This document shows positions 1 to 6,349 of a DNA stretch of 9,966 bases, one piece after another. The position numbers and the translations under genes are program-made. This stretch comes from an uncultured Prevotella sp. (GTDB taxonomy: Bacteria; Bacteroidota; Bacteroidia; Bacteroidales; Bacteroidaceae): the NCBI GenBank assembly GCA_902477645.1, contig CABSIA010000113.1, positions 1 through 9,966 on the forward strand, read 5' to 3'. Positions within the stretch are counted from its first letter, which is position 1, and every line of letters starts with the position of its first letter. The notes below the pieces were generated by a model that searched no databases, was not told the origin of the DNA, and worked only from the letters and a program-made list of their open reading frames with translations.

Positions 1-181
1 GGAGGCTGAAATTACTGTACTCGGCCCTGCCCGACAGTTTGCGCCGCCGTGAATATACGCATTTTCCGAGAAAGGTCCTGGCACGGGTGGCATGAATGGG
101 TATCGGGGGCAGCTGTCCGCTGAAAATCAGGGCGTTGAACTCGCCGAACTTGCGCTCGGCATATTCTCTTGTGGGTATCAT
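1..181 (-). CDS. SprT-like zinc metalloprotease domain protein (N-terminal 60 residues, runs off the window)
   Basis: The reverse strand opens with ATG at 181 and stays open to base 1, so only about 60 residues are visible. They read MIPTREYAERKFGEFNALIF, then a GQLPPIPI stretch, then ARTFLGKCVYSRRR. This is the usual opening of Bacteroidota SprT-like proteins (an ERKF.EFN helix, then an LPPIPI strand, then ARTFLGK). The family is named for a zinc-dependent HExxH site, which would lie outside the window, so catalytic competence cannot be judged. SprT/SPRTN relatives are linked to DNA-protein crosslink repair in eukaryotes; the bacterial role is poorly known. The start is fixed by an ATGA overlap: the ATG shares bases with the TGA stop of the permease gene upstream, which implies translational coupling and membership of the same operon. 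Family call fairly sure, function unsure. Confidence 0.75.
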   Translation of the reverse strand, partial: MIPTREYAERKFGEFNALIFSGQLPPIPIHATRARTFLGKCVYSRRRKLSGRAEYSNFSL

Positions 182-969
182 AGGGACGGGGTCTGCTTTA
201 TGTCGGCCCGCAAGGACTGGTAGTCGTCGGAACAATATCTGCGGGCAACTGCCAGGGCCACGACAAGCGACAGGACTGACGCCGACATCGCCGCTACAGC
301 CAGCACCACACTGACGGCCACGGCCTGCCATATTCCCACTCCGCCCATGAGCAGCCCCCACACCAATGCGGGCGACGCGCTTGCCATGGCGTATGCCATG
401 ACACGGGCACAGGGAACTATGTTTGCCTCGAGCGCGCGGCGCACGAAGTAGCTCACGGCCTGCCGGTGTGTGGCTCCGTTGCCCAAAAGGTAGTCGTACA
501 GCTGGCGGTGGTTCTCAAGCCCCACATAGTAGGCATGCAGGGCCTTGGCGTCGCACACGGCCATGGCTCCTGTCAGCACGCCGGCCACAGGCATAGACAA
601 GCTTGCCGCCAGAGGCGAGTCCGCACCCAGAACAAGGAACAGCACGTAGAGGCCTGTGAGCAGGGTTGACGTAACCATGCCTGCGGCGACGGGAATATAG
701 AAACGCCGGAGGCTAAGACGCGAGCGCCTGACGGCATACAGGGCTCCGGCAAGCGGCACTGCCACCATAGTCAAGGCGTTGAGCCACAAGGCGCCGCAGC
801 TGACGACGAGATACAGCAAACCGCCAACTGTGCCCATCGTAACGGCCATTCTGACAAACGACGCTAACACAATGTCCATTATCCTGAGACGGAACTTGAA
901 CATCACATACAGCGGCAATGCCAACAGCAGCAAGCCCAACACGAGGCCTGATATTGTAATCTTTATCAT
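178..969 (-). CDS. FetB-like (UPF0014) ABC transporter permease
   Basis: A 263-residue hydrophobic protein with about seven membrane segments (roughly residues 5-24, 39-58, 62-80, 91-114, 121-140, 187-210 and 215-242). The best landmark is GNGATHRQA at 163-171, matching the conserved LGATPRQA cytoplasmic loop of FetB/YbbM proteins, followed by an R.ALEANIVP stretch equivalent to the family's R.A.RA.L.P helix start. E. coli FetB is about 260 residues and, with the ATPase FetA, is reported to export iron. The next FetB landmark, normally like SLPGMMTGQIL.GG, is here SPALVWGLLMGG, so the protein is clearly diverged and substrate should not be assumed. It starts 11 bases after the ATPase gene stop and overlaps the SprT-like gene by 4 bases. 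Seen: topology and loop motif. Inferred: partnership with the adjacent ATPase. Confidence 0.72.
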   Translation of the reverse strand: MIKITISGLVLGLLLLALPLYVMFKFRLRIMDIVLASFVRMAVTMGTVGGLLYLVVSCGALWLNALTMVAVPLAGALYAVRRSRLSLRRFYIPVAAGMVTSTLLTGLYVLFLVLGADSPLAASLSMPVAGVLTGAMAVCDAKALHAYYVGLENHRQLYDYLLGNGATHRQAVSYFVRRALEANIVPCARVMAYAMASASPALVWGLLMGGVGIWQAVAVSVVLAVAAMSASVLSLVVALAVARRYCSDDYQSLRADIKQTPSL

Positions 970-980
970 TTCCGGATATT

Positions 981-1574
981 CTAATATAATTCTACTTTTT
1001 TATCGCAGCCCACGTAGTCGCCACGCTCTGTAACGACGACTGCCCAACCTTTCAGGGCCATTGTCCGCAACGCTGCCGACATGCGGTCGTCGGCCTCGTC
1101 TACAGGAGAGTCTACAACCAACAGCCTTCCGCCCATAGCCGCACAGACTGCCATCAGAACCACCCTGAGCAAAACCTTATCAGCGGCTGAGGTGTCACTG
1201 TCAAGAAAAAACTCGTCTACACCAAGAGCAGCCATCTCGTCAGCTACATTCTTGCGCGTGCATGCCTTTCCCCTCGACTCTGATATCTCGATCATGGCAT
1301 TTACAATGTCCGACACTTTCTTCAAAGGGAAGTCTACGTTTTGCGGAGCGGATGCCGCCATCTTTCTGAAATAAGGCGCGGAGCCTGCCGTGACGGGCTC
1401 GCCGTCTATGGTGACGTAGCCCTTGCTGACAGGCTGCCTGCCGAGGACGGCGTTGACAAGCATCGTCTTTCCCGAGCCCCCGGCTCCAATCACGGCCAAT
1501 ATCTCGCCCGGCCTGACCACAAACGACAGCGGCTGTCTGCCGCCGGATATGACAACGTTCTTGAATTCCAGCAT
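981..1574 (-). CDS. Small ABC-type ATPase, FetA-like, with atypical catalytic motifs
   Basis: A 197-residue single nucleotide-binding domain. Walker A is intact (GAGGSGKT, residues 30-37) and a Q-loop glutamine is plausible at Q78 (SAPQNVDFPL). Other ABC motifs are altered. Where LSGGQ is expected there is TSAAD (128-132). The Walker B aspartate is followed by serine, not the catalytic glutamate (LLVVDS, D155-S156). The switch histidine after the last core strand is replaced (VVVTERGD, E183). Nucleotide binding therefore looks possible, but normal hydrolysis is doubtful. The neighbouring FetB-like permease and the small size suggest the ATPase of a FetAB-type pair, whose E. coli counterpart is an iron exporter. 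ATG at 1574 lies 7 bases after the hepT stop, so it probably shares the mntA-hepT transcript. The coding sequence is intact, with no frameshift, so if it has degenerated it is still being read through. Confidence 0.7.
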   Translation of the reverse strand: MLEFKNVVISGGRQPLSFVVRPGEILAVIGAGGSGKTMLVNAVLGRQPVSKGYVTIDGEPVTAGSAPYFRKMAASAPQNVDFPLKKVSDIVNAMIEISESRGKACTRKNVADEMAALGVDEFFLDSDTSAADKVLLRVVLMAVCAAMGGRLLVVDSPVDEADDRMSAALRTMALKGWAVVVTERGDYVGCDKKVELY

Positions 1575-1581
1575 CCTAATA

Positions 1582-1950
1582 CTATAAATCGTTAATTATC
1601 CTGTTTATTGTATCAAGCATCATTGGTAACTTATGCTTTACCACATCAAAAACAATGGCTTCGTCTATGTCGAAATAATGATGAGCTATAATATCACGAA
1701 TGCCCATAACGCCTCTCCAGTCTACTTCTGGATATTTGACCAACAACTGTTTATTAGTCATTTTATCTATACCTTTTATGCTCTCTCCGATAGCTAAAAG
1801 CAACATACAGGTACTCTCCAGACGCTCTGTCCCCGCAGTGTTCAACAGATAACAGTCTGAATTTTCTATAGTTTTAGAATTACCAATTATTCTCTCTATG
1901 GTAGCAGCGATCCGCCTTAAAGAATAATACAACAATTCCTCATCAAGCAT
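1582..1950 (-). CDS. hepT: HepT-like HEPN-domain RNase toxin
   Basis: An all-helical HEPN protein of 122 residues from the chosen start. The diagnostic RX4HXY motif is complete: RDIIAHHY with R85, H90 and Y92. In characterised HepT/MntA modules this is the RNase active site, and the cognate MntA inactivates the toxin by adding AMP units to the tyrosine. The preceding WRGVMGIRD stretch and the LESTCMLLLAIGESIKGID helix also match the family. Start choice: ATG at 1959 has an AAAGG run directly against it, with no spacing, whereas the ATG at 1950 (MLDEELL) has AAGGATGG at a workable distance, so 1950 is preferred; 1959 would add three residues. The gene overlaps the mntA stop by 8 bases, the usual coupling for such pairs. 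It is AT-rich (21 of 60 bases G/C at 1621-1680) against its downstream neighbours (37 of 60 at 361-420), which hints at separate acquisition. Confidence 0.88.
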   Translation of the reverse strand: MLDEELLYYSLRRIAATIERIIGNSKTIENSDCYLLNTAGTERLESTCMLLLAIGESIKGIDKMTNKQLLVKYPEVDWRGVMGIRDIIAHHYFDIDEAIVFDVVKHKLPMMLDTINRIINDL

Positions 1951-2236
1951 AGACACCATCCTTTCTAATTTGTTTTAAAAGCACAGGATTCATATTTGCC
2001 CGAATACGGACAATATCTACGGTAATTCCCAAAAGAGCCTGTAAGTCTTCCTTAATATGCACCATAGAGAACATATCCGGATGAGTCATCTCTATGCAAA
2101 TATCCACATCACTGTCTTCTGTATGTTCTCCACGAGCCACAGAGCCGAAGATGCCTATCTTTGTCAGTCCATACTTCTGGGCTGACGAATTCTTATAATC
2201 AGACAACAGACTTAATATTTCTGACGTAGATTTCAT
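1943..2236 (-). CDS. mntA: MntA-like minimal nucleotidyltransferase antitoxin
   Basis: A 97-residue minimal nucleotidyltransferase (MNT). The family signature GSX10DXD is exact: G31-S32, then ten residues, then D43-V-D45, inside FGSVARGEHTEDSDVDI. The third metal-binding aspartate is D74 in ITVDIVRIR. The domain spans nearly the whole protein, as expected for this family. Known MntA proteins neutralise HepT by AMPylating the tyrosine of its RX4HXY motif, and both motifs are intact in this pair. The gene comes first in the operon, with a Bacteroidota promoter ending about 24 bases upstream of its ATG, so antitoxin is made before toxin. Base composition is AT-rich like hepT. The alternative, a free-standing DNA polymerase beta-like nucleotidyltransferase of other function, is unlikely given the overlapping HEPN gene. 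Confidence 0.9.
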   Translation of the reverse strand: MKSTSEILSLLSDYKNSSAQKYGLTKIGIFGSVARGEHTEDSDVDICIEMTHPDMFSMVHIKEDLQALLGITVDIVRIRANMNPVLLKQIRKDGVYA

Positions 2237-2259
2237 ATCTTATACTTTAATTCTGAGGG

Positions 2260-2291
2260 CAAATATAGAAAAACTTTCCCACACCACCAAA
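2260..2291 (-). promoter_or_regulatory. Predicted promoter of the mntA-hepT-(fetAB-like) operon
   Basis: On the reverse strand a TTTG (-33) at 2291-2288 is followed after exactly 20 bases by TATATTTG (-7) at 2267-2260. This matches the Bacteroidota consensus TTTG-N19-21-TAnnTTTG at every specified base. Transcription would begin near 2253, giving a leader of under 20 bases before the mntA ATG at 2236. No other convincing promoter was seen between the tightly spaced genes downstream, so it may serve all five. Confidence 0.7.
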
Positions 2292-2351
2292 CATCAACTG
2301 TAAAAACTTGTCATTTATTTCTACAGGCAGACGGTTTCTTTCTCCTGCCGA

Positions 2352-2382
2352 TGTGTTATCTCGTATTTTTATTGTAAATTTG
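2352..2382 (+). promoter_or_regulatory. Predicted promoter of aguA-aguB
   Basis: TAAATTTG at 2375-2382 fits the Bacteroidota -7 consensus TAnnTTTG. Nineteen bases upstream, TGTG at 2352-2355 is a three-of-four match to the -33 TTTG. The predicted leader is about 35 bases and A-rich before the ATG at 2424, with no Shine-Dalgarno sequence, as is common in this phylum. The interval 2237-2423 holds this promoter and the divergent mntA promoter; nothing else in it is supported. Confidence 0.5.
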
Positions 2383-2423
2383 CACCCGTTAAAAAATATA
2401 TAACCTCAAGACCTGTAAAATAT

Positions 2424-3461
2424 ATGGACAACAACTATATCCTGCCGGCAGAATGGGAACAGCAAGACTGCGTACAGCTGACGTGGCCGCATGCCGGTAC
2501 AGACTGGAAGCCTTATCTGGCCGACATCGACAGAATGTTTGTGGAAATGGCCGCCGCAATAGCTGAACGTGAGAGACTTATCATAGCCACGCCACATCCA
2601 GAGGATGTAAAAACCAGGCTTCAGAACCGTTTGTCGGAACAGGGCATGGCAAACACAACAATAGCCCGGTGCGACTCAAACGACACATGGGCGCGCGACC
2701 ATGCCCCCATAACTTTGAGGAACACCAACGACGGCAGCCTGCTGATGCTCGACTTTAAGTTCAACGGATGGGGCGGGAAGTTTGAGGCGGCAAAAGACAA
2801 CGAGATAGGCAGAAAACTGCATGAGGCTGGAGTGCTGAGGGCCGACATTGAGGACAATCTCGACTTCGTGCTCGAAGGCGGAGCTATAGAGAGCGACGGA
2901 AAGGGAACTGTTTTCACAACATCCCAATGCCTGCTTGCGCCAAACCGTAATCAGCCGCTTGACCGACAGGGAATAGAAAAAGAGCTGTTGAGAAGACTCA
3001 GGGCTAAAAGAATAGTCTGGATAGACCACGGCAACCTCATCGGAGACGATACCGACGGGCATATTGACACAATTGTACGTGTGGCACCCGACGACACTCT
3101 GCTATATGTCGGATGCAACGACAGCAGCGATGAACAGTACGACGACCTGAAGGCCTTGGAAAGCCAGCTTCAGACGCTGAGAACCGGGAGCGGAAAACCT
3201 TACCGCCTACTTGAGCTGCCCTCGCCTGCCCCAATATATGACGACGGCGAGAGGCTGCCCGCAACATACGCCAACTTTCTGATAATCAACGGTGCCGTTA
3301 TATTCCCGACATATCAGCAACCGGATAACGACACAAAGGCAGAGGACGTTATCAAAGAGGCTTTCCCCGGATATGACACCGTCGGCATTGATGCCCGCAC
3401 AGCCATACGGCAGCATGGCTCCATACACTGCCTGACCATGCAATACCCTAAAGGGCTTTAG
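2424..3461 (+). CDS. aguA: Agmatine deiminase (agmatine iminohydrolase)
   Basis: A 345-residue protein of the PAD_porph / agmatine deiminase family. It hydrolyses agmatine to N-carbamoylputrescine and ammonia in the cytoplasm, the first step of the agmatine route to putrescine. Visible landmarks in order: PAEWEQQDCVQLTWPH near the N-terminus (8-23), DTWARDHAP (87-95), FNGWGGKF (113-120), EGGAIE with E151, the histidine segment GDDTDGHID with H213, and the C-terminal nucleophile segment HGSIHCLTMQYP with C336. The expected guanidine-modifying Cys-His-Asp/Glu set is therefore present. The length is normal for AguA. There is no signal peptide, and it is much shorter than the secreted peptidylarginine deiminase of Porphyromonas, so the agmatine enzyme is favoured. 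The next gene, 24 bases downstream, encodes the following pathway step, which strengthens the call. Confidence 0.95.
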   Translation: MDNNYILPAEWEQQDCVQLTWPHAGTDWKPYLADIDRMFVEMAAAIAERERLIIATPHPEDVKTRLQNRLSEQGMANTTIARCDSNDTWARDHAPITLRNTNDGSLLMLDFKFNGWGGKFEAAKDNEIGRKLHEAGVLRADIEDNLDFVLEGGAIESDGKGTVFTTSQCLLAPNRNQPLDRQGIEKELLRRLRAKRIVWIDHGNLIGDDTDGHIDTIVRVAPDDTLLYVGCNDSSDEQYDDLKALESQLQTLRTGSGKPYRLLELPSPAPIYDDGERLPATYANFLIINGAVIFPTYQQPDNDTKAEDVIKEAFPGYDTVGIDARTAIRQHGSIHCLTMQYPKGL

Positions 3462-3485
3462 AATAATTATAAAAACACTACTATA

Positions 3486-4370
3486 ATGAAAGAACTGAAA
3501 ATCGGATTTCTGCAACAGCACAACATCGCAGACCAGAGAACAAACATAACCAGGCTTGCCGAGGGCATAGCGGACTTGGCAAAAAGAGGAGCACAGCTGA
3601 TTGTACTGCAGGAGCTGCACAACGGATTATATTTCTGCCAGACAGAAAACGTCAGTTTGTTCGACCTTGCCGAGCCTATACCCGGCCCCTCTACCGACTT
3701 CTATGGTGAGCTTGCCCGAATGTACGGTGTGGTGATAGTGACATCGCTTTTCGAGCGGCGCGCGGCAGGACTATACCACAACACGGCTGTCGTAATAGAG
3801 AAAGACGGAACCATTGCCGGCAAATACCGGAAAATGCACATACCCGACGACCCCGCATACTACGAGAAATTCTACTTTACTCCCGGCGACTTAGGCTTCC
3901 ACCCTATCAATACAAGCGTGGGCAAACTTGGCGTACTTGTTTGTTGGGACCAGTGGTACCCCGAGGCTGCCCGGCTGATGGCCTTGCAAGGGGCGGAAAT
4001 GCTTATCTATCCCACAGCCATAGGCTACGAGAGCAGCGACACACCAGAGGAGCAGCAGCGGCAGCGTGAGGCATGGACAACCGTGCAGAGAGGACATGCC
4101 GTAGCGAACGGACTGCCTGTCGTCTCCGTAAACCGTGTGGGATATGAGCCAGACCCGAGCGGACAAACCAACGGCATACAATTTTGGGGAAGCAGCATGG
4201 TTGTAGGGCCACAGGGCGAACTGCTGTACAGGGCATCGGAGAACGAGGAGGAAAGCGTAATCATGAGCGTTGACCTTGAGCACAGCGAGCATGTAAGACG
4301 ATGGTGGCCTTTCCTGCGCGACCGCCGTACCGACGCATACGGCGATATCACCCGCAGATTTATAGATTAA
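3486..4370 (+). CDS. aguB: N-carbamoylputrescine amidohydrolase
   Basis: A 294-residue nitrilase-superfamily (carbon-nitrogen hydrolase) enzyme that cleaves N-carbamoylputrescine to putrescine, CO2 and ammonia. The catalytic triad is visible in order: E43 in LQELHNGLYF, K116 in GKYRKMHIPDD, and C153 in GVLVCWDQWYPEAAR. The HIPDDPAYYEKFYFTPGD segment and the C-terminal EHVRRWWPFLRDRR resemble AguB rather than other nitrilases. Length fits the family. It lies 24 bases after aguA on the same strand with no promoter or terminator between, so the two are probably one transcript. The start at 3486 has no Shine-Dalgarno sequence but follows an A-rich stretch, as is usual in Bacteroidota. No arginine decarboxylase gene is in the window, so the agmatine source is unknown here. 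Confidence 0.95.
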   Translation: MKELKIGFLQQHNIADQRTNITRLAEGIADLAKRGAQLIVLQELHNGLYFCQTENVSLFDLAEPIPGPSTDFYGELARMYGVVIVTSLFERRAAGLYHNTAVVIEKDGTIAGKYRKMHIPDDPAYYEKFYFTPGDLGFHPINTSVGKLGVLVCWDQWYPEAARLMALQGAEMLIYPTAIGYESSDTPEEQQRQREAWTTVQRGHAVANGLPVVSVNRVGYEPDPSGQTNGIQFWGSSMVVGPQGELLYRASENEEESVIMSVDLEHSEHVRRWWPFLRDRRTDAYGDITRRFID

Positions 4371-4380
4371 AACAACTTTA

Positions 4381-4412
4381 TTGTAGGGCAGTTACACGTA
4401 ACGGCCCTACAA
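4381..4412. terminator. Shared hairpin terminator between convergent aguB and the phosphatase gene
   Basis: TTGTAGGGC (4381-4389) pairs perfectly with GCCCTACAA (4404-4412). Inside it GTTA (4391-4394) pairs with TAAC (4399-4402), leaving a short CACG loop. On the reverse strand a TAAAGTTGTTTT stretch follows the stem; on the plus strand the flanking sequence is less T-rich. The hairpin sits between two convergent genes, so termination in both directions is likely. It overlaps the last codons and the TAG stop of the phosphatase gene. Confidence 0.7.
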
Positions 4413-4910
4413 ATGTTTCTTCATAACGCTGTCAAACAGTCCCTGACAGGCATCCTCAAGAAGCTCAATTACAAGCTCAAAACCACGGTCGCCACCATAA
4501 TATGGATCTGGGACAACATAATGTCCGGGATGCGATGTGGCAAAATCTGTCATCATGCAGACTTTATCCTTGTCACTCTCTGCAGGAGCCATGCCTGTCA
4601 CCTCGTAATAGTTTTCCCTGTCCATAACAACGATATAGTCGAAATCGGCAAAATCTTTTTTGCATATCTGCCGTGCACGGGTAGAGAAATCATAGCCATG
4701 GTCGGCACCGTGGCTCCTCATCCTCCTGTCAGGCAGCTCGCCCACATGCCACGGCCCTATGCCTGCCGAGTCTATGCGGAACATGCGGCTGGCATTATTG
4801 CAGTCAACGATATGCTGCATTATGCCCTCTGCAGCCGGAGAGCGGCAAATGTTTCCGAGACACACGAACAATATTGATGTCGGCTTGTTTTCTGAGTTTT
4901 GTTTATTCAT
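4407..4910 (-). CDS. Low-molecular-weight protein tyrosine phosphatase
   Basis: A 167-residue LMW-PTP. The phosphate-binding loop CX5R(S/T) is complete near the N-terminus (VCLGNICRSP, C17 and R23). The general-acid aspartate is in the C-terminal VPDPYYGG segment (D135). The DSAGIGPWHVGELPDRRM stretch (47-64) and the STRARQI stretch (76-82) are also typical. Such enzymes dephosphorylate protein tyrosines; in bacteria many act on tyrosine kinases controlling capsule or exopolysaccharide, or on arginine phosphate. No tyrosine kinase or polysaccharide gene is nearby, so the partner is unknown. The gene is monocistronic, with its own promoter upstream and a hairpin over its stop codon. The first ATG lies about 23 bases downstream of the -7 element, which supports this start. 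Confidence 0.93.
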   Translation of the reverse strand: MNKQNSENKPTSILFVCLGNICRSPAAEGIMQHIVDCNNASRMFRIDSAGIGPWHVGELPDRRMRSHGADHGYDFSTRARQICKKDFADFDYIVVMDRENYYEVTGMAPAESDKDKVCMMTDFATSHPGHYVVPDPYYGGDRGFELVIELLEDACQGLFDSVMKKHL

Positions 4911-4932
4911 CGTTTACTTATATTTAGATATG

Positions 4933-4964
4933 CAAAGGTAGCAATTAAATCAAAAATACTCACA
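4933..4964 (-). promoter_or_regulatory. Predicted promoter of the LMW-PTP gene
   Basis: TACCTTTG on the reverse strand at 4940-4933 matches the -7 consensus TAnnTTTG. Twenty bases upstream, TGTG (4964-4961) is a three-of-four match to the -33 TTTG. The transcript would start near 4926, about 15 bases before the ATG. Confidence 0.6.
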
Positions 4965-5013
4965 GCTTTTAGCAAATTTTCCCATCGCCCGACATATTAA
5001 ATTTATCACAAAA

Positions 5014-5045
5014 GTTGCAAAACCGGAAAAAAACATTTATATTTG
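5014..5045 (+). promoter_or_regulatory. Predicted promoter of the AAA+/DUF4143 gene
   Basis: TATATTTG at 5038-5045 matches the -7 consensus, with GTTG at 5014-5017, a three-of-four match to the -33 TTTG, exactly 20 bases upstream. Transcription would begin near 5050-5052, which coincides with the first of the three 22-base repeats. The interval 4911-5117 holds two back-to-back promoters and the repeats. Confidence 0.6.
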
Positions 5046-5051
5046 CAGGCA

Positions 5052-5117
5052 GATTTGAACATTTTTATTCAACGATTTGAACATTTAGAATACAACTTTT
5101 GAACATTTCACAAAATC
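5052..5117 (+). repeat. Three tandem 22-base direct repeats forming the leader of the AAA+/DUF4143 gene
   Basis: Units start at 5052, 5074 and 5096, and the third ends at 5117, the base before the ATG. The shared core is TTTGAACATTT. Units 1 and 2 share 13 bases (GATTTGAACATTT); unit 3 begins CTTTTGAACATTT. The second half of each unit is divergent but AT-rich. In unit 1 the core is also part of a TTGAA-N8-TTCAA inverted repeat (5055-5072). The 22-base period is close to two DNA turns, as for a repressor or activator binding one face, but the predicted start near 5050-5052 means the repeats could equally act in RNA. Confidence 0.8.
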
Positions 5118-6305
5118 ATGTTTGTACGTGCTGAATATCAAGAAGTTAAAGACAGACTTGAAGAACCAAGAATGTTTATTCAAGTAATATCAGGACCTCG
5201 ACAAGTAGGAAAATCTACATTGGTAGAACAAATATTGGACAAGACAACCTTGCCTTTCAATAGTTATTCTGCCGATGCAGAACTCAATGTGAGCCAATCG
5301 TGGATAAGTAATGTTTGGGATGCAGCAAGAAACGAAATGGATTATCGCCAGGAATCAGAACGAATCCTGGTTATAGACGAGATACAGAAGATTGGCAACT
5401 GGAGTGAAGTAGTGAAGAAAGAATGGGATCGTGACACAAAGGAGAAAAGAAACCTCAAAGTCCTGTTATTGGGATCATCAAGACTCCTTCTTCAACAAGG
5501 ATTGACGGAATCTTTGGCTGGCAGATTTGAATTGATAAGAATGGGACATTGGAGCTACCGTGAGATGAAAGAAGCTTTTGGGTGGACACTCGACCAATAT
5601 ATATATTACGGTGGTTATCCAGGCACCGCTCCATTAGTGTCAAACGAAATAAGATGGAAACGCTATGTTAAAGATTCGCTTATAGAAGCAGCTCTGTCTA
5701 ATGATGTATTGGCTACAACCAACGTGTATAAACCAGCCCTTTTGAAACGTCTTTTTGAATTGGGCTGTTTCTATTCGGGGGAACTGTTATCTCTGACCAA
5801 GATGATGGGGCAGTTGCAAGACAAGGGAAACGTTACAACCTTAGCAAATTATATACAAGTATTAGATGAGTGCCATCTATTGGCTGGTTTGCAAAAATAC
5901 TCTGGCGACAATGCCAGAAGATACGCCTCTGTACCAAAATACCAGGTGTACAACAATGCTTTGATGAATGTCTATGCCACATCTTCATTTGAGGAGCAGC
6001 GTCTTGACTTAGAAAAATGGGGACGATTGGTGGAGTCGGCCATAGGCTCACATTTGCTGAATTATGCAGATAAACTGGGTTACAAAGTATATTATTGGCG
6101 CGACAAAAACAACGAGGTTGACTTTATTATTGAGCGAAACCATAAGGTTTGGGCAATTGAGGTGAAGAGTGGCAAGCGGAGCATGAACAAAGGTTTGGGC
6201 TTGTTCAGGGAAGCCTTTCATCCCTATCGCGCATTTGTCGTAGGCACAGACGGAATTTCTGTTGAAGATTTTCTATCTGCCGACCTTGACGCATTCTTCT
6301 CTTAG
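5118..6305 (+). CDS. AAA+ ATPase with C-terminal DUF4143 (PD-(D/E)XK-like) domain
   Basis: A 395-residue protein of the AAA_14/DUF4143 family, very common in Bacteroidota and often present in many paralogous copies. Walker A is GPRQVGKST (26-34), Walker B is ILVIDEIQ (83-90), and a sensor-like LLLGSSR lies at 116-122. The linker YGGYPG (164-169) is typical. The C-terminal half is DUF4143, with VESAIGSHL (305-313) followed by WRDKNNEVDFII (327-338) and WAIEVKSGK (345-353). The spacing of E306, E333/D335 and E348/K350 resembles a PD-(D/E)XK nuclease core. No function is established for most of the family. The gene is monocistronic, AT-rich (24 of 60 bases G/C at 5221-5280) compared with aguAB, and is framed by its own promoter and a strong terminator, so it may have arrived separately. 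Family call secure, role unknown. Confidence 0.93.
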   Translation: MFVRAEYQEVKDRLEEPRMFIQVISGPRQVGKSTLVEQILDKTTLPFNSYSADAELNVSQSWISNVWDAARNEMDYRQESERILVIDEIQKIGNWSEVVKKEWDRDTKEKRNLKVLLLGSSRLLLQQGLTESLAGRFELIRMGHWSYREMKEAFGWTLDQYIYYGGYPGTAPLVSNEIRWKRYVKDSLIEAALSNDVLATTNVYKPALLKRLFELGCFYSGELLSLTKMMGQLQDKGNVTTLANYIQVLDECHLLAGLQKYSGDNARRYASVPKYQVYNNALMNVYATSSFEEQRLDLEKWGRLVESAIGSHLLNYADKLGYKVYYWRDKNNEVDFIIERNHKVWAIEVKSGKRSMNKGLGLFREAFHPYRAFVVGTDGISVEDFLSADLDAFFS

Positions 6306-6349
6306 GATATTGTCATTATATATAGAAGAACATCAATATCATAAAACAA

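Noticed and set aside
981..1574. The atypical ABC ATPase as a pseudogene.
   Set aside because: The frame is intact, Walker A is preserved and gene junctions are tight on both sides, so it is kept as a coding gene with altered motifs.
2298..2326. CTGTA ... TACAG inverted arms between the mntA and aguA promoters.
   Set aside because: Five-base arms separated by 19 bases are easily found by chance; no second copy or T-tract supports an operator or terminator.
2676..3620. Long reverse-strand open frames under aguA and aguB.
   Set aside because: They are shadows of two well-supported enzymes with complete catalytic residues and have Cys- and Val-rich compositions without domains.
5052..5117. The 22-base repeats as a small CRISPR array.
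   Set aside because: The shared core is only 11-13 bases, the in-between parts are about 9-11 bases, and there are no cas genes.
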